A stretch of 64,000 bases of DNA from an uncultured Croceitalea sp. (GCA_947503285.1 CANNDD010000007.1:124001-188000), one strand, 5' to 3'. Shown: positions 50,824 to 60,551, counted from the stretch's first letter. The notes: generated by a model not told the origin, from the letters alone. A program made the numbers and translations.

Positions 50824-52044
50824 CTAAACCACTTTTACCGCTATTCGATGGCAAGCATTATTCAGATAACCCTTCGGATTCCAGCCCGGCAATACCATGG
50901 GTTGACCCACCCCTTGTGAATCTGTGGCACGGGCCCATACCTCATAGTAGCCTTTCTTAGGAAAACCGATACGTGCCGAAAAATGCTGCCATGCTAGGCG
51001 ATTTACGGGCTTTTCAATTGGGCATTCTTTCCAAGTAGCACCAAAATCAATGGAGTATTCCATTCGCGCGACCTCCAATTCCCCAGCCCAGGCATGTCCC
51101 CTTATATTCAATTTTTTTCCTTGTTTTAGCAGAGCCCCAGACTTCGGATAGGTGATTAGGGATTTTACGGGCATGGATTCAATAATGCACATAGCCTCAT
51201 CGTTTACCTTTTCACCGGGTGCAACGGTGTTACAAGGCACACGATACGCCGTGCCTGTCATTTTGGTACCATCATGTACCTTATTTCGAATACTGATCCT
51301 GTTCACCCATTTGCCTGAGACCGAAGCAGGCCAACCTCCAACGACCAACCGTAAGGGGTGACCATGGGCAAGGGGAATGGCCGCACCGTTCATTTGAAAT
51401 GCCAATAATGTTTCATCTTGCAAGGCTTTTGCCATGGGCACCCCTCTTGAAATGGGTTCCTTATTAGAGTCTCGGCTCAAGTGCGTATCAGCGGCATGAT
51501 ACCCGATATACACCGCATCATCTTTAATACCCGCATCTTCTAAGATATCACGTAATCGAATCCCCGTCCACGTAGCACAAGAGACGGCCCCTACCGTCCA
51601 TTGATTTCCTTTCGCCGGAGGATCGAACTCACTTCTACCATTGCCACCACATTCTAGGGTAAGTTGATAGGTATATTGCTGAAACTTTGATTTCAGTGCT
51701 GCAAGGGTATAGGTCTTTTCTTGTTTTGCCGACTCGCCATCTATGCGCAACGTCCATGTTCCAGCATCAATATTTTCTGGTATTAAGCCATTATTACGAA
51801 TGAACATCGCCTTATTTGGGGTAACCTTATCATTCAATAAATGTGCTTTGGCCTCAATATTCCAAGGTCTCTCGTTCAACACCACCATTTCATCATCCAA
51901 ACCGAACATTTTAAAAGGGTCAGGGTCTTGAAGTGCCAGTGGTTGATATCCTTTCGGAATTAGATTACCAAAAACGATATCAGCACCTAGTATACCTATC
52001 ATAGAGGCCAAGGTCGATTTTTTGATAAACTTTCTTCTTTCCAT
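50824..52044 (-). CDS. Sulfite-oxidase-type molybdopterin oxidoreductase (SorA-like)
   Basis: A 406-residue exported enzyme. The N-terminus MERRKFIKKSTLASMIG carries a twin-arginine-like motif, suitable for folded cofactor export. The molybdenum ligand is Cys156 in VGAVSCATWTGIRLRDIL; ECGGNGRSEFDPPAKG precedes it, and PLAHGHPLRLVVGGWPASVSGKWV is the pterin-site motif, followed by a C-terminal immunoglobulin-like dimerisation domain (MEYSIDFGATWKECPI). It likely oxidises sulfite to sulfate and passes electrons to the cytochrome encoded 4 bases on. Two palindromes lie upstream of the ATG. Other SUOX-fold activities (nitrate or methionine-sulfoxide reductases) are less likely because a cytochrome c gene follows. 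Confidence 0.83.
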   Translation of the reverse strand: MERRKFIKKSTLASMIGILGADIVFGNLIPKGYQPLALQDPDPFKMFGLDDEMVVLNERPWNIEAKAHLLNDKVTPNKAMFIRNNGLIPENIDAGTWTLRIDGESAKQEKTYTLAALKSKFQQYTYQLTLECGGNGRSEFDPPAKGNQWTVGAVSCATWTGIRLRDILEDAGIKDDAVYIGYHAADTHLSRDSNKEPISRGVPMAKALQDETLLAFQMNGAAIPLAHGHPLRLVVGGWPASVSGKWVNRISIRNKVHDGTKMTGTAYRVPCNTVAPGEKVNDEAMCIIESMPVKSLITYPKSGALLKQGKKLNIRGHAWAGELEVARMEYSIDFGATWKECPIEKPVNRLAWQHFSARIGFPKKGYYEVWARATDSQGVGQPMVLPGWNPKGYLNNACHRIAVKVV

Positions 52045-52497
52045 TCTTGATATCAGGTCTTTGAGTTTTTAAAGTAACGTGTTTTCCCCCACTGTTTTAG
52101 TAACAAAAGTTACAATTTATTACGAGAGTAGAAACTGATTTCTACTAGAAGTAAATGTTGCCTATAGTAAATATAACTTGTAAACGTATTTTTAAGCTCA
52201 AGGGACCAGAAAAGATTAATGCTTCAATAAATGCCACCAACTTACTAGTAATTATTTTTTTTAATTGCCGGGGAAAAGTATAATTTAAAGGTGTAACATT
52301 AGTGCAATGGGAATCTTAATTCCTGTGATGTCTAAATTTATGGGAATCCAATTACTTTGATCCTATTTTCATTTCATCATGTCCATCAAAGGAAGTTAAA
52401 GAAAATATAGGACGTAAAATATGTTGGAGATGGAAAGGATTATCGAGAAACAAAGACTAAGTATCTATTAGAATTTAAGCTATTCCATACTACTATC
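52045..52497. other. Intergenic region between the sulfite dehydrogenase and MGH1-like genes
   Basis: 453 bases, AT-rich and non-coding on both strands. Besides the two palindromes I see only a spacing variant of the -7 box (TTACTTTG near 52355) on the plus strand. No small gene with a believable start, and no hairpin terminator, was found. Confidence 0.6.
52100..52145 (-). promoter_or_regulatory. Pair of palindromes upstream of the sulfite dehydrogenase gene
   Basis: GTAAC-AAAA-GTTAC (52100-52113) and GTAGAAA-CTGA-TTTCTAC (52128-52145) are both perfect, share a 4-base spacer and have centres 30 bases apart, about three helical turns. They lie 56-101 bases upstream of the ATG, suitable for a dimeric regulator. 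The regulator is not identified. Confidence 0.5.
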
Positions 52498-55131
52498 ATG
52501 AACCTACCTTCAGAAGAACATAACCGATTGCAACAACACTATTCCAACAAAAAGGATTGGCTAAAATGGGGCCCATACCTTAGTGAACGTCAATGGGGAA
52601 CCGTACGGGAAGACTATAGCGAAAATGGGGACGCATGGAACTATTTACCACATGACCACGCCAGAAGTCGTGCATACCGATGGGGTGAAGATGGCATAGC
52701 GGGTATATCGGATCGTTACTGTAATATTTGTTTCGGTATTGCACTATGGAACCGAAAAGATCCTATTTTAAAAGAGCGGTTATTTGGGCTTACCGGCCCC
52801 CAAGGTAATCACGGTGAAGACGTTAAAGAGCTTTACTATTATCTTGAAAATACACCGACCCACTCGTATATGAAACATTTATACAAGTACCCACAAAATG
52901 AATTTCCGTACACGAAATTGGAGGAAGAAAATCGAAAACGGGGGAAACGTGAGGGTGAATTCGAATTACTTGATACGGGTATTTTCGATACCAACGAATA
53001 CTTTGATGTATATACCGAATACGCCAAAGGCGAAGCTGAAGACCTTTTAATAAAAATCACGATAAGCAATCGCGCTTCGGTAGCGGCACCAGTTGTGCTA
53101 CTTCCAACAATGTGGATACGGAACTTTTGGAGCTTTACGGGAATGCCCAAAAAACCCGTTATCAAATCAAATGGGGATACCAATACTCCATATGTGTCCA
53201 TCGATCATACTTATGTAGGGAACTATTTTCTTCATTTTGAAAAACCATCCAAACTACTTTTTACGGAGAATGAGACCAACAGCGAACGCATATTTAACTT
53301 TGGTAATGACCATCCCTTTAAAAAAGACCTATTCCATGATGCCGTAATCAACGATGACTATTCATTGGCTGAAAAAAATAAAGAGGGAACAAAATTCGCC
53401 CCACTCTATGAATTGGAAATTCCCGCGGGGCAAACCAAGACTATTAAATTAAGGTTCGCGAAAAGTATTTTAAAGTCGCCGTTCGATGATTCTTTTGACA
53501 CCTTATTTTCTAAAAGGGCGAAAGAATCAAAAGTATTTTTAGAGGCCATTACGGCTAAATCAGCCAAAGAACAACAAAAGATTCAAAGACAAGCTTTTGC
53601 CGGTTTACTCTGGTCGAAACAATACTACAATTATGATGTGGAACAATGGTTGAATGGAGATGATGGCCATACGCCGCCAAGCAACCGAAAAAACGGGCGT
53701 AATAGCGGCTGGACCACCTTACGTAATCATGACATACTGCTTATGCCCGATGCTTGGGAGTACCCATGGTTTGCGGCATGGGACAGTGCTTTTCACTGTG
53801 TAACCTACGCCATGTTGGATCCTGATTTTGCCAAACAACAATTATTGTTGTTTACCAAAGAATGGTATATGGCCCCAAATGGCCAAATACCTGCCTATGA
53901 ATGGAACTTTAGCGATGTGAATCCGCCTGTTCAAGCTTGGGCCGCCATTCAAGTCTATCAAATAGAACAACGAATGACGGGCAAAAAGGACCTGAAGTTT
54001 TTGAAACGGATGTTCAATAAATTGGCACTCAATTTCACATGGTGGGTCAACCGGGAAGACAGCTCCAATAAGAATATTTTTGAGGGTGGTTTCTTAGGAT
54101 TGGACAATATTGGGGTTTTTGATCGAAGTAATGGTGTGCCCGGCGGTGGGATTTTAGAACAGGTTGACGGAACTTCTTGGATGGCACTCTATTGTTTGAA
54201 CATGCTTGAAATGGCCCTTGAAATCGCTTTAGAAGATGAGGCCTTCGAAGATATGGCCATCAAATATTTCGGTCATTTTGTTTTTATTGCAGAGGCACTG
54301 AACAAATTGCAGGAAGGGGCCCCTAGCGCATGGGATGAGAAAGAAGGATTTTTCTACGATACGCTCATTTTACCTGATGGTCGATCAATACCCATAAAAG
54401 TGCGCTCTATTTCAGGTCTTTTATCAATAACCGCCGTTTTGAATATCAAAAAGGAAAAATTGGATAGACTGCCTCGATTTCGAAGTAGCATGGAGTGGTT
54501 TAGAAAATACCGGGCCAAAACCCTTAAGTATACAGTGATTGAAGAATATAGTCTAGAAAAAGATGTTTTGCTTTCATTGGTGCCTAGAAAACGCCTGCAT
54601 ACCTTGATCAACACCATATTGGACGAATCGGAGTTTTTGAGCGATTACGGTATTCGTTCGTTGTCAAAAAGACATGAAAATCCGTATTATGTACAAATCA
54701 ATGAAACCACCTATTGTATCAATTATGAACCCGCCGAATCAACGACAAATATGTTCGGGGGTAACTCAAACTGGCGTGGACCTATATGGATGCCAATGAA
54801 CTACCTGTTCATCAACACGTTAAAAGAATACCACAACCATTTTAAGGATGATTTAAAGTTCACTTATCCATCAAACGGAAACAACCAATTAAATCTTAAG
54901 GAAATTGCCAATGAAATCAGCAGGCGATTGATAAGCATCTTTGAAAATGATGAACACGGCGACCGCCCTGTCAATAACCCATATCAAAAGAAGTATCGCG
55001 ACGAAAATTTTAAAGATCTTATTTTGTTCTTTGAATATTTTGATGGAAACAATGGTAGGGGTGTTGGCGCAGCGCATCAAACGGGATGGACCGCCCTAGT
55101 GGCCAATTTAATCGAGGAAATCAACTGCTGA
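52498..55131 (+). CDS. Large glycosidase of the MGH1-like/GH63-related family
   Basis: An 877-residue protein with no signal peptide, so cytosolic. The N-terminal half is a beta-sandwich-like region; the C-terminal half (about 360-870) is an (alpha/alpha)6 barrel recognisable from WDSAFHCVTYAMLDPDFAKQQLLLF, NGQIPAYEWNFSDVNPPVQAW, LEQVDGTSWMALYCLNMLEMAL and GNSNWRGPIWMPMNYLF, typical of GH63/mannosylglycerate-hydrolase-like proteins. It could release glucose or mannose from an alpha-linked glycoside or glycerate glycoside. A candidate acid is Asp in the DGTSW motif; I did not confirm it. Free-standing gene, divergent from the sulfite oxidation genes. Its substrate is unknown. Confidence 0.78.
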   Translation: MNLPSEEHNRLQQHYSNKKDWLKWGPYLSERQWGTVREDYSENGDAWNYLPHDHARSRAYRWGEDGIAGISDRYCNICFGIALWNRKDPILKERLFGLTGPQGNHGEDVKELYYYLENTPTHSYMKHLYKYPQNEFPYTKLEEENRKRGKREGEFELLDTGIFDTNEYFDVYTEYAKGEAEDLLIKITISNRASVAAPVVLLPTMWIRNFWSFTGMPKKPVIKSNGDTNTPYVSIDHTYVGNYFLHFEKPSKLLFTENETNSERIFNFGNDHPFKKDLFHDAVINDDYSLAEKNKEGTKFAPLYELEIPAGQTKTIKLRFAKSILKSPFDDSFDTLFSKRAKESKVFLEAITAKSAKEQQKIQRQAFAGLLWSKQYYNYDVEQWLNGDDGHTPPSNRKNGRNSGWTTLRNHDILLMPDAWEYPWFAAWDSAFHCVTYAMLDPDFAKQQLLLFTKEWYMAPNGQIPAYEWNFSDVNPPVQAWAAIQVYQIEQRMTGKKDLKFLKRMFNKLALNFTWWVNREDSSNKNIFEGGFLGLDNIGVFDRSNGVPGGGILEQVDGTSWMALYCLNMLEMALEIALEDEAFEDMAIKYFGHFVFIAEALNKLQEGAPSAWDEKEGFFYDTLILPDGRSIPIKVRSISGLLSITAVLNIKKEKLDRLPRFRSSMEWFRKYRAKTLKYTVIEEYSLEKDVLLSLVPRKRLHTLINTILDESEFLSDYGIRSLSKRHENPYYVQINETTYCINYEPAESTTNMFGGNSNWRGPIWMPMNYLFINTLKEYHNHFKDDLKFTYPSNGNNQLNLKEIANEISRRLISIFENDEHGDRPVNNPYQKKYRDENFKDLILFFEYFDGNNGRGVGAAHQTGWTALVANLIEEINC

Positions 55132-55465
55132 TTCACCCTACTATGAAAATACGGTAATTATAGGCTTGGTTTAAAAATCATATTTCCTTCGAGAAGGGAA
55201 CCTTATGTTGTAACCTTGGTACAATATAAACGAAATACGATTTACATCACGAAACACTTCAGGCAAACCTATTTTTTTTTACTTGAATCCTTTAGATTTC
55301 CCTCGGGGTAACCTACTAAAAATGACGCAACCTCGCATAAGGATTTTCAAAGGAGAAAAAGAATACACCCTCACCATGAAAACACAACGTATTACAGGCT
55401 TTTCACAACAGAAAATTCGATATACCTTGGAATATGCATAGTTTTAAAAGATTAAATTCAACTCA
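55132..55465. other. Intergenic region before the PA14 protein gene
   Basis: 334 bases. It contains an imperfect TTCCTTC/GAAGGGAA hairpin near 55190 with no T run, and a near-match -7 box TACCTTGG at 55423-55430. A 39-codon frame at 55322-55441 ends just before the next gene but shows no signal peptide or family sequence, so I do not call it. Confidence 0.5.
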
Positions 55466-57652
55466 GTGAAGAAGCCAAGCTTTGCTATTCGTTACCTATT
55501 CTGCCTTTTATTTTTGATGCTATCTTCACAACGGATCATGGCGCAGGACAGTGACAATGATTCCTATCCTGATGTCAGTGATATTGACGATGATAACGAT
55601 GGTATATTGGATATTGATGAGATCCTGGGATGTACAGGTAGTTTAAGCTATGAATTCTATGATCTTTCACCGACCGGTAACACGGTCGATAATATTCCAA
55701 CCACAGGCGCCCTGGCGACCGGCACGGTAACCGATTTTGATGTGGACGCACTGCAGGCATTGGTTGACCCAGGTGATACTGAAAGGTTTTCCATCCGTTA
55801 CACCGGGAGTATCAATATCGTTGAATCAAACACCTATACCTTTTATACCACTTCTGACGATGGAAGTAAACTATATATAAATGGAATCGAGGTAGTCGAT
55901 AACGACGGGGCCCATGGCAGTCGCGAAAGAAGCGGCAGCATACTACTCAACCCAGGCATACATGCCATTACCGTCGAGTTTTTTGAACGCACAGGGGGGG
56001 AAAACCTATCGGTCGCCTATGAAAGTGCATCCATACCCAAACAAGCCCTGCCTTTTCAGATATTGATTTCTGGAGCAACTTGTGATTTTGATGGTGATGG
56101 ACTCACCAATGACTTGGACCTTGATTCAGATAATGATGGTATTCCCGATAATGTAGAAGCACAAACTACATTCGGATACGTGGCACCGTCTTTAATCGAT
56201 TCTGATGGAAACGGATTGGATGACGCCTATGAATCTACCCCAGGTGCTGGCGAAGGGCTATACCCCGTCAATACCCAACCCATTTCAAATTTTGATTTTA
56301 ACAACCTCGACTCTGATGGTGATGGTCTGCTGGATCAAGATGAGGCCGCTACGGGTTTAACGGCAAATGATAGTGATGGGGATGGCTTGGATGATGCTAC
56401 TGACACCACCGATGGCACCTTACCAGGGGGGCAACCCAATTATGACGATGCCAATGGTACGATTAATACCCCATCTACCCTGCCCAATACACAAAACCCT
56501 GGAGTAGCAGAAGTAGACTATCGAGATCGAACTTTGGATACGGACATGGACAACGTCATCGACTCCGTGGATGTTGATGATGATAACGATGGTATATTGG
56601 ATACCGATGAAACAAGATGTGCCGGACAGTTAGCCTATGAATTTTATGACAGTAGTCCTGTAGGTGATACCGTAGACAACATTCCGACAACGGGCGCCCT
56701 CTCAACAGGAACCTTTACCAGTTTTGATGTTGATGCCTTACAAAATCTGGTGGATCCAGGGGATAGGGAACGGTTTTCCATTCGATACTCAGGGTTTATA
56801 TTGATTGAGGCCGCTGATACGTATACGTTTTTCACCTCATCGGATGACGGAAGTAAGCTTTACATAGATGGTATTGAAGTCGTGGACAATGATGGCCTGC
56901 ACGGTGTACGCGAACAAAACGGATCCATCGCTTTGAGCATAGGCTTTCATGCCATTACAGTAGAATTTTTTGAACGTACCGGGGGAGAGTTTCTTTCCGT
57001 AAGTTACCAAAGTTCGACCATTTCGAAAACAACACTTCCTTTTGAGATACTATATGCCGATGGTGGCGGATGTGATACTGATGGTGACGGTATTGTCAAC
57101 AGACTTGACCCCGACAGTGATAACGACACATGTAATGATACCATTGAGGCCTATAATTCTGCCAGTGCAGACCCTGATAATGACGGTATTTATGGCACGG
57201 GTACCCCAAGCACCAACCCAGATGGTTCTGTAGTAGGAGCTCCTTATACTACCCCTGTGGATAATGATTTGAATGGTACTTTTGATTTTTTGGAAGCATA
57301 TGTTCCACCTGTAATTGTATCACAACCAGTGAATAGTACCGTATTTGCTGGTGAAAGCATCACGTTTTCAGTCAGCGCCAATAACGCGAATAGTTATCAA
57401 TGGCAACTGAGTATTGATGGTGGTGGATCTTTTACTGATATCGCCGAGGGTGGTATCTATTCAGGGACAAACAGCCCCGACCTTGTCATAAGTCAAACGG
57501 CACCTGATATGGATAGCTATTTATATAGGGTAGCCATATCCAATATGGATCATGTATGTGCAATACCCATTACAACGGATACAGCAATGCTAAACGTACG
57601 GGTACGTACCGTTGTCACCAACAGAAGAATTACGTTTAGGGTTAAAAACTAA
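55466..57652 (+). CDS. Secreted protein with two PA14-like domains, calcium-binding repeats and a C-terminal Ig-like domain
   Basis: 728 residues from a GTG start, with a signal peptide ending QRIMAQ. In order: thrombospondin type 3-like Asp-rich repeats (DSDNDSYPDVSDIDDDNDG), PA14 copy 1 (about 57-205; YTFYTTSDDGSKLYINGIEV), more DxDxDG repeats (DFDGDGLTND, DSDGDGLLDQDE, DSDGDGLDDATD), PA14 copy 2 (about 385-530) nearly parallel to the first, another repeat block, and an Ig-like domain (FSVSANNANSYQWQLSIDGG). The PA14 domains carry glycan-binding-like DDGS and FFERTGGE motifs. No classical T9SS C-terminal domain is clear; the tail ends VTNRRITFRVKN. A surface or carbohydrate-linked adhesin is plausible. 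Confidence 0.8.
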   Translation: MKKPSFAIRYLFCLLFLMLSSQRIMAQDSDNDSYPDVSDIDDDNDGILDIDEILGCTGSLSYEFYDLSPTGNTVDNIPTTGALATGTVTDFDVDALQALVDPGDTERFSIRYTGSINIVESNTYTFYTTSDDGSKLYINGIEVVDNDGAHGSRERSGSILLNPGIHAITVEFFERTGGENLSVAYESASIPKQALPFQILISGATCDFDGDGLTNDLDLDSDNDGIPDNVEAQTTFGYVAPSLIDSDGNGLDDAYESTPGAGEGLYPVNTQPISNFDFNNLDSDGDGLLDQDEAATGLTANDSDGDGLDDATDTTDGTLPGGQPNYDDANGTINTPSTLPNTQNPGVAEVDYRDRTLDTDMDNVIDSVDVDDDNDGILDTDETRCAGQLAYEFYDSSPVGDTVDNIPTTGALSTGTFTSFDVDALQNLVDPGDRERFSIRYSGFILIEAADTYTFFTSSDDGSKLYIDGIEVVDNDGLHGVREQNGSIALSIGFHAITVEFFERTGGEFLSVSYQSSTISKTTLPFEILYADGGGCDTDGDGIVNRLDPDSDNDTCNDTIEAYNSASADPDNDGIYGTGTPSTNPDGSVVGAPYTTPVDNDLNGTFDFLEAYVPPVIVSQPVNSTVFAGESITFSVSANNANSYQWQLSIDGGGSFTDIAEGGIYSGTNSPDLVISQTAPDMDSYLYRVAISNMDHVCAIPITTDTAMLNVRVRTVVTNRRITFRVKN

Positions 57653-57848
57653 GTGATAAGACATGGAATGCCCAGGTGTGCATCAACCTTAAAAAAGAAT
57701 GAGTGCAACCCTACGAAATCTTTTAGTAGTTCATATTACCATTAACCTGACATTGCCTAATGGACTTTACTTAAATTTTCAAAATAGGGTTTAGGTCAAT
57801 CATGAAATAGGTTCATCTAAAATTTCTGACTTGGCAAACCAAAGAAAA

Positions 57849-59885
57849 CTACGATGCAATATTTTGGTAAACATCATGCAGGGTTATCTTAAATTGACTG
57901 CCATTATCACCTGTTCGGGAAAAGTACCCGTCAAACTGCTCCGTCAAACCCTCTACCAATTTCAAACCAAAAGAATATTTGTCTTCTTGCACCTCGGGAA
58001 AACCATTTCCGTTATCCGCAATAAATAGGCTGTATGCATTTTCGGTTTTTTCGAAGGTCACCAGTATGCGTCCCTGTTTTCTATTTTCAAATGCATATTT
58101 ATAAGAATTGGTCAATAGCTCGTTCAATATCAGCCCTAAAGGTACTGCCATGGACATCTTTAGCTCCACGTCTTGTAGTTTCTTGTCAATCGTTATATTC
58201 TTTGCTGGGGAATCATAAGATATTCTAACATTTTCTAAAAGTCTATTGAAATAGTAGCGTGCATTCACACTGGTGATTTTATTGTTTTGATAGAGTTCTT
58301 CATGGATTATGGCAAGCGATTTAATACGGTTCTGACTCTCTTTCACCACTTTCATCACCTTTTTATCATCTGGAAATTTAGAGGTTTGGGCAGTCAAAAG
58401 ACTGGATATTATTTGAAGGTTGTTCTTTACCCTGTGATGCGTCTCTTTCACCAAAAGTTTGTTCTCGTTATTCTTGTGCTGAATTATGGCCAATGACTTT
58501 TTCTTATTTTTATAACCCTTGTAATAGACAACGGCCAGCACTAATAGCAATAAGGCAAGAATACCCAAGCCTATCTGAACTAGACGCATCTTGGCCTTAT
58601 TTGCCTCTTTAACACTGTTTTCCGTATTCAATAGGGCAATCTCATTGTCTTTACGCTCCGTTTCATATGCTATGTTCAACTGGGCAATCGTATTGGCAGT
58701 GTTCTCTGAGGCAATGCTATCTTTTAACCTAAGATAGGCCCAAAGGTTTTTAATATAGGATTCATGGTCCCCTTTAAGGGAATCTACCTTAGCCTGAAGT
58801 TGATAGATATCTTTCTCTGAAAGCATATCCTTTATCTTTAACTGAATTTTGGCTGCCTTATCTATTTGATTCTGGGCATTCACGATTTCATTTTGATCAA
58901 TATAGAAATGGGCCAAATCCAAATGGAATATCATCATACCATGTATATCATCCCTGGCCTTTGAAAGGGTCAATATTTTTTTATAGTCCAACACAACATC
59001 TTTGTAATTACCGGTATATTCATTATAATTAGCCTTATTCATGTGATAGGTAACTAAAAAATTCTTGGCGATATCTGGATATTTTTCCAGGTGTCTATCA
59101 AATTTGCCCAATCGCTCTTTTGCTTCATCGTATCTCTCCAATTCCAATAAACTTGCCGCCATCGTAAGCGATGAAAAGATAATGGATGCCGGGTTTTCCA
59201 TTTTATTGGCCAATTCATTTGCAATGGCTTGATGATGTAGCGCTTGTTCATAATCTTTAAAATAACCATACGCAATGGCGGTATTCATAGTAATATTATA
59301 AGTGTCAAAATCGTTGTCGGGTATCGTATTTGCTATACGGAGGGATGCTAACATTTCTTTTATTGCTAAATCGGTATATCCCTTTTTCAAGTAATCCACC
59401 CCTAATTTGTTGTAGAATATGTATTGTTTATATGGTGGGTCTATCTCTTTGGAAATCCTTAAAATCGCCCGGGTGTATTTCAAACAGGAGTCCAATTCGT
59501 ATTGCGGATAATAAATTCCATGTAGGGCATAAAAACCGGTTTTCTTGGCATAAGGCCCTAATTGTTTATTACGCAATAGTTCATAAATCCTATCTGCGGC
59601 GGCCAGATCATTGCCCGATCGATAATCGGCAAGGGCAATACTCGATTTACTGGCTATTTCCCCATCTAGATAGTCTAATTCCTCACTCATTTTAAGGGCT
59701 TTTTTCGCATAGTAGAGACCGCTGTCTGGCTGCGACTTGTAATGCCTGATGGATAAAAATGTAAGGTCTTGGACCGTACTCTTGCTAACCCCACTATTTT
59801 TAATTTTCAACAGTAGACCGTCTTTAAGCTGTGCGATACAAAATGTAGTACTTAAAAAAAAGTAGAGGAAGATGTATTTGTTCAT
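57849..59885 (-). CDS. TPR-containing sensor histidine kinase (HisKA_2/HWE-like)
   Basis: A 678-residue kinase from the ATG at 59885, which gives the signal peptide MNKYIFLYFFLSTTFCIAQ; an ATG 24 bases upstream is possible. A periplasmic region of tetratricopeptide-like repeats (about 30-390; YYAKKALKMSEELDYL, AIKEMLASLRIANTI) is followed by a membrane helix (LVQIGLGILALLLLVLAVVYY), the dimerisation domain with phospho-accepting His483 or His484 (ETHHRVKNNLQIISSLL), and an ATPase domain with the N box (LILNELLTNSYKYA) and DNGNGFPE (G1). No response regulator gene is adjacent. Repeated AACCCTA motifs flank it on both sides. Confidence 0.87.
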   Translation of the reverse strand: MNKYIFLYFFLSTTFCIAQLKDGLLLKIKNSGVSKSTVQDLTFLSIRHYKSQPDSGLYYAKKALKMSEELDYLDGEIASKSSIALADYRSGNDLAAADRIYELLRNKQLGPYAKKTGFYALHGIYYPQYELDSCLKYTRAILRISKEIDPPYKQYIFYNKLGVDYLKKGYTDLAIKEMLASLRIANTIPDNDFDTYNITMNTAIAYGYFKDYEQALHHQAIANELANKMENPASIIFSSLTMAASLLELERYDEAKERLGKFDRHLEKYPDIAKNFLVTYHMNKANYNEYTGNYKDVVLDYKKILTLSKARDDIHGMMIFHLDLAHFYIDQNEIVNAQNQIDKAAKIQLKIKDMLSEKDIYQLQAKVDSLKGDHESYIKNLWAYLRLKDSIASENTANTIAQLNIAYETERKDNEIALLNTENSVKEANKAKMRLVQIGLGILALLLLVLAVVYYKGYKNKKKSLAIIQHKNNENKLLVKETHHRVKNNLQIISSLLTAQTSKFPDDKKVMKVVKESQNRIKSLAIIHEELYQNNKITSVNARYYFNRLLENVRISYDSPAKNITIDKKLQDVELKMSMAVPLGLILNELLTNSYKYAFENRKQGRILVTFEKTENAYSLFIADNGNGFPEVQEDKYSFGLKLVEGLTEQFDGYFSRTGDNGSQFKITLHDVYQNIAS

Positions 59886-60551
59886 AGTGGTTGGTTTAGG
59901 ATAATTCATCTGGTTTGGTCAAATGGCCGTTATAGTCACCTGGCTAAGGTTACCCACCGTATCCATTTAAAAGTTTCGTATGTCTACATGAAATAGCGCT
60001 TGTTGGTTTCAATTAGTTTTTAGTTGGTCGAATCCCAAGTATGTAGCAGGCACGAGCAAACAAACTGGGGGCGAACCCTAATTTGACCGTATTACTCCAG
60101 TTTTGTGCTATTTAGGGTTTCAATGGATTGGGTCGTTTTTTCTGGTTTTTAGTTGCAAAAGGTGTTGGAAAAATTTAACATCCACTAAACCTTAATAATC
60201 TTTGATAAAATATTGAGAGAGCAGTTTTATAATATTTAGCGAACCCTACAAATGTAATTTTTAAGTTCTGTAAGGGTTAATTACCGAAACTACTAAAAAG
60301 AACGACAAATGGAACTACGCTGTGATGTCTTCTGTACCAAATCTGACGATTTGGTAAATCGGCCAGTTTCTGACACCTTTTATTTTCTATTGGAATTAAT
60401 TAAGGATGTTCAATATACATCAAAAGGAAAAAAGTTAAGAGAACGGTCAATTAGTAATCTCGACTTAAATCCATCAATGGAGAAGTCGGTTGTCAATATC
60501 CCTCTGTCCTCGAATTTAGATACCATTACAAAGTTTCAAACAACTAAAAAA
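59886..60551. other. Intergenic region upstream of the sensor kinase, with inverted repeats
   Basis: 666 bases between the kinase start and the end of the choice-of-anchor-L gene, both on the minus strand. It holds two AACCCT-type inverted repeats: AACCCTAA (60074) with TTAGGGTT (60112-60119), and AACCCTACA (60242-60250) with TGTAAGGGTT (60269-60278). An 84-codon plus-strand frame (60309-60563) overlaps the end of the neighbouring gene and shows no family features, so it is not called. Confidence 0.5.

Noticed and set aside
55322-55441. A 39-codon frame just before the PA14 gene
   Set aside because: Weak purine stretch upstream but no family features; the frame ends 25 bases before the GTG start and is best seen as leader sequence.
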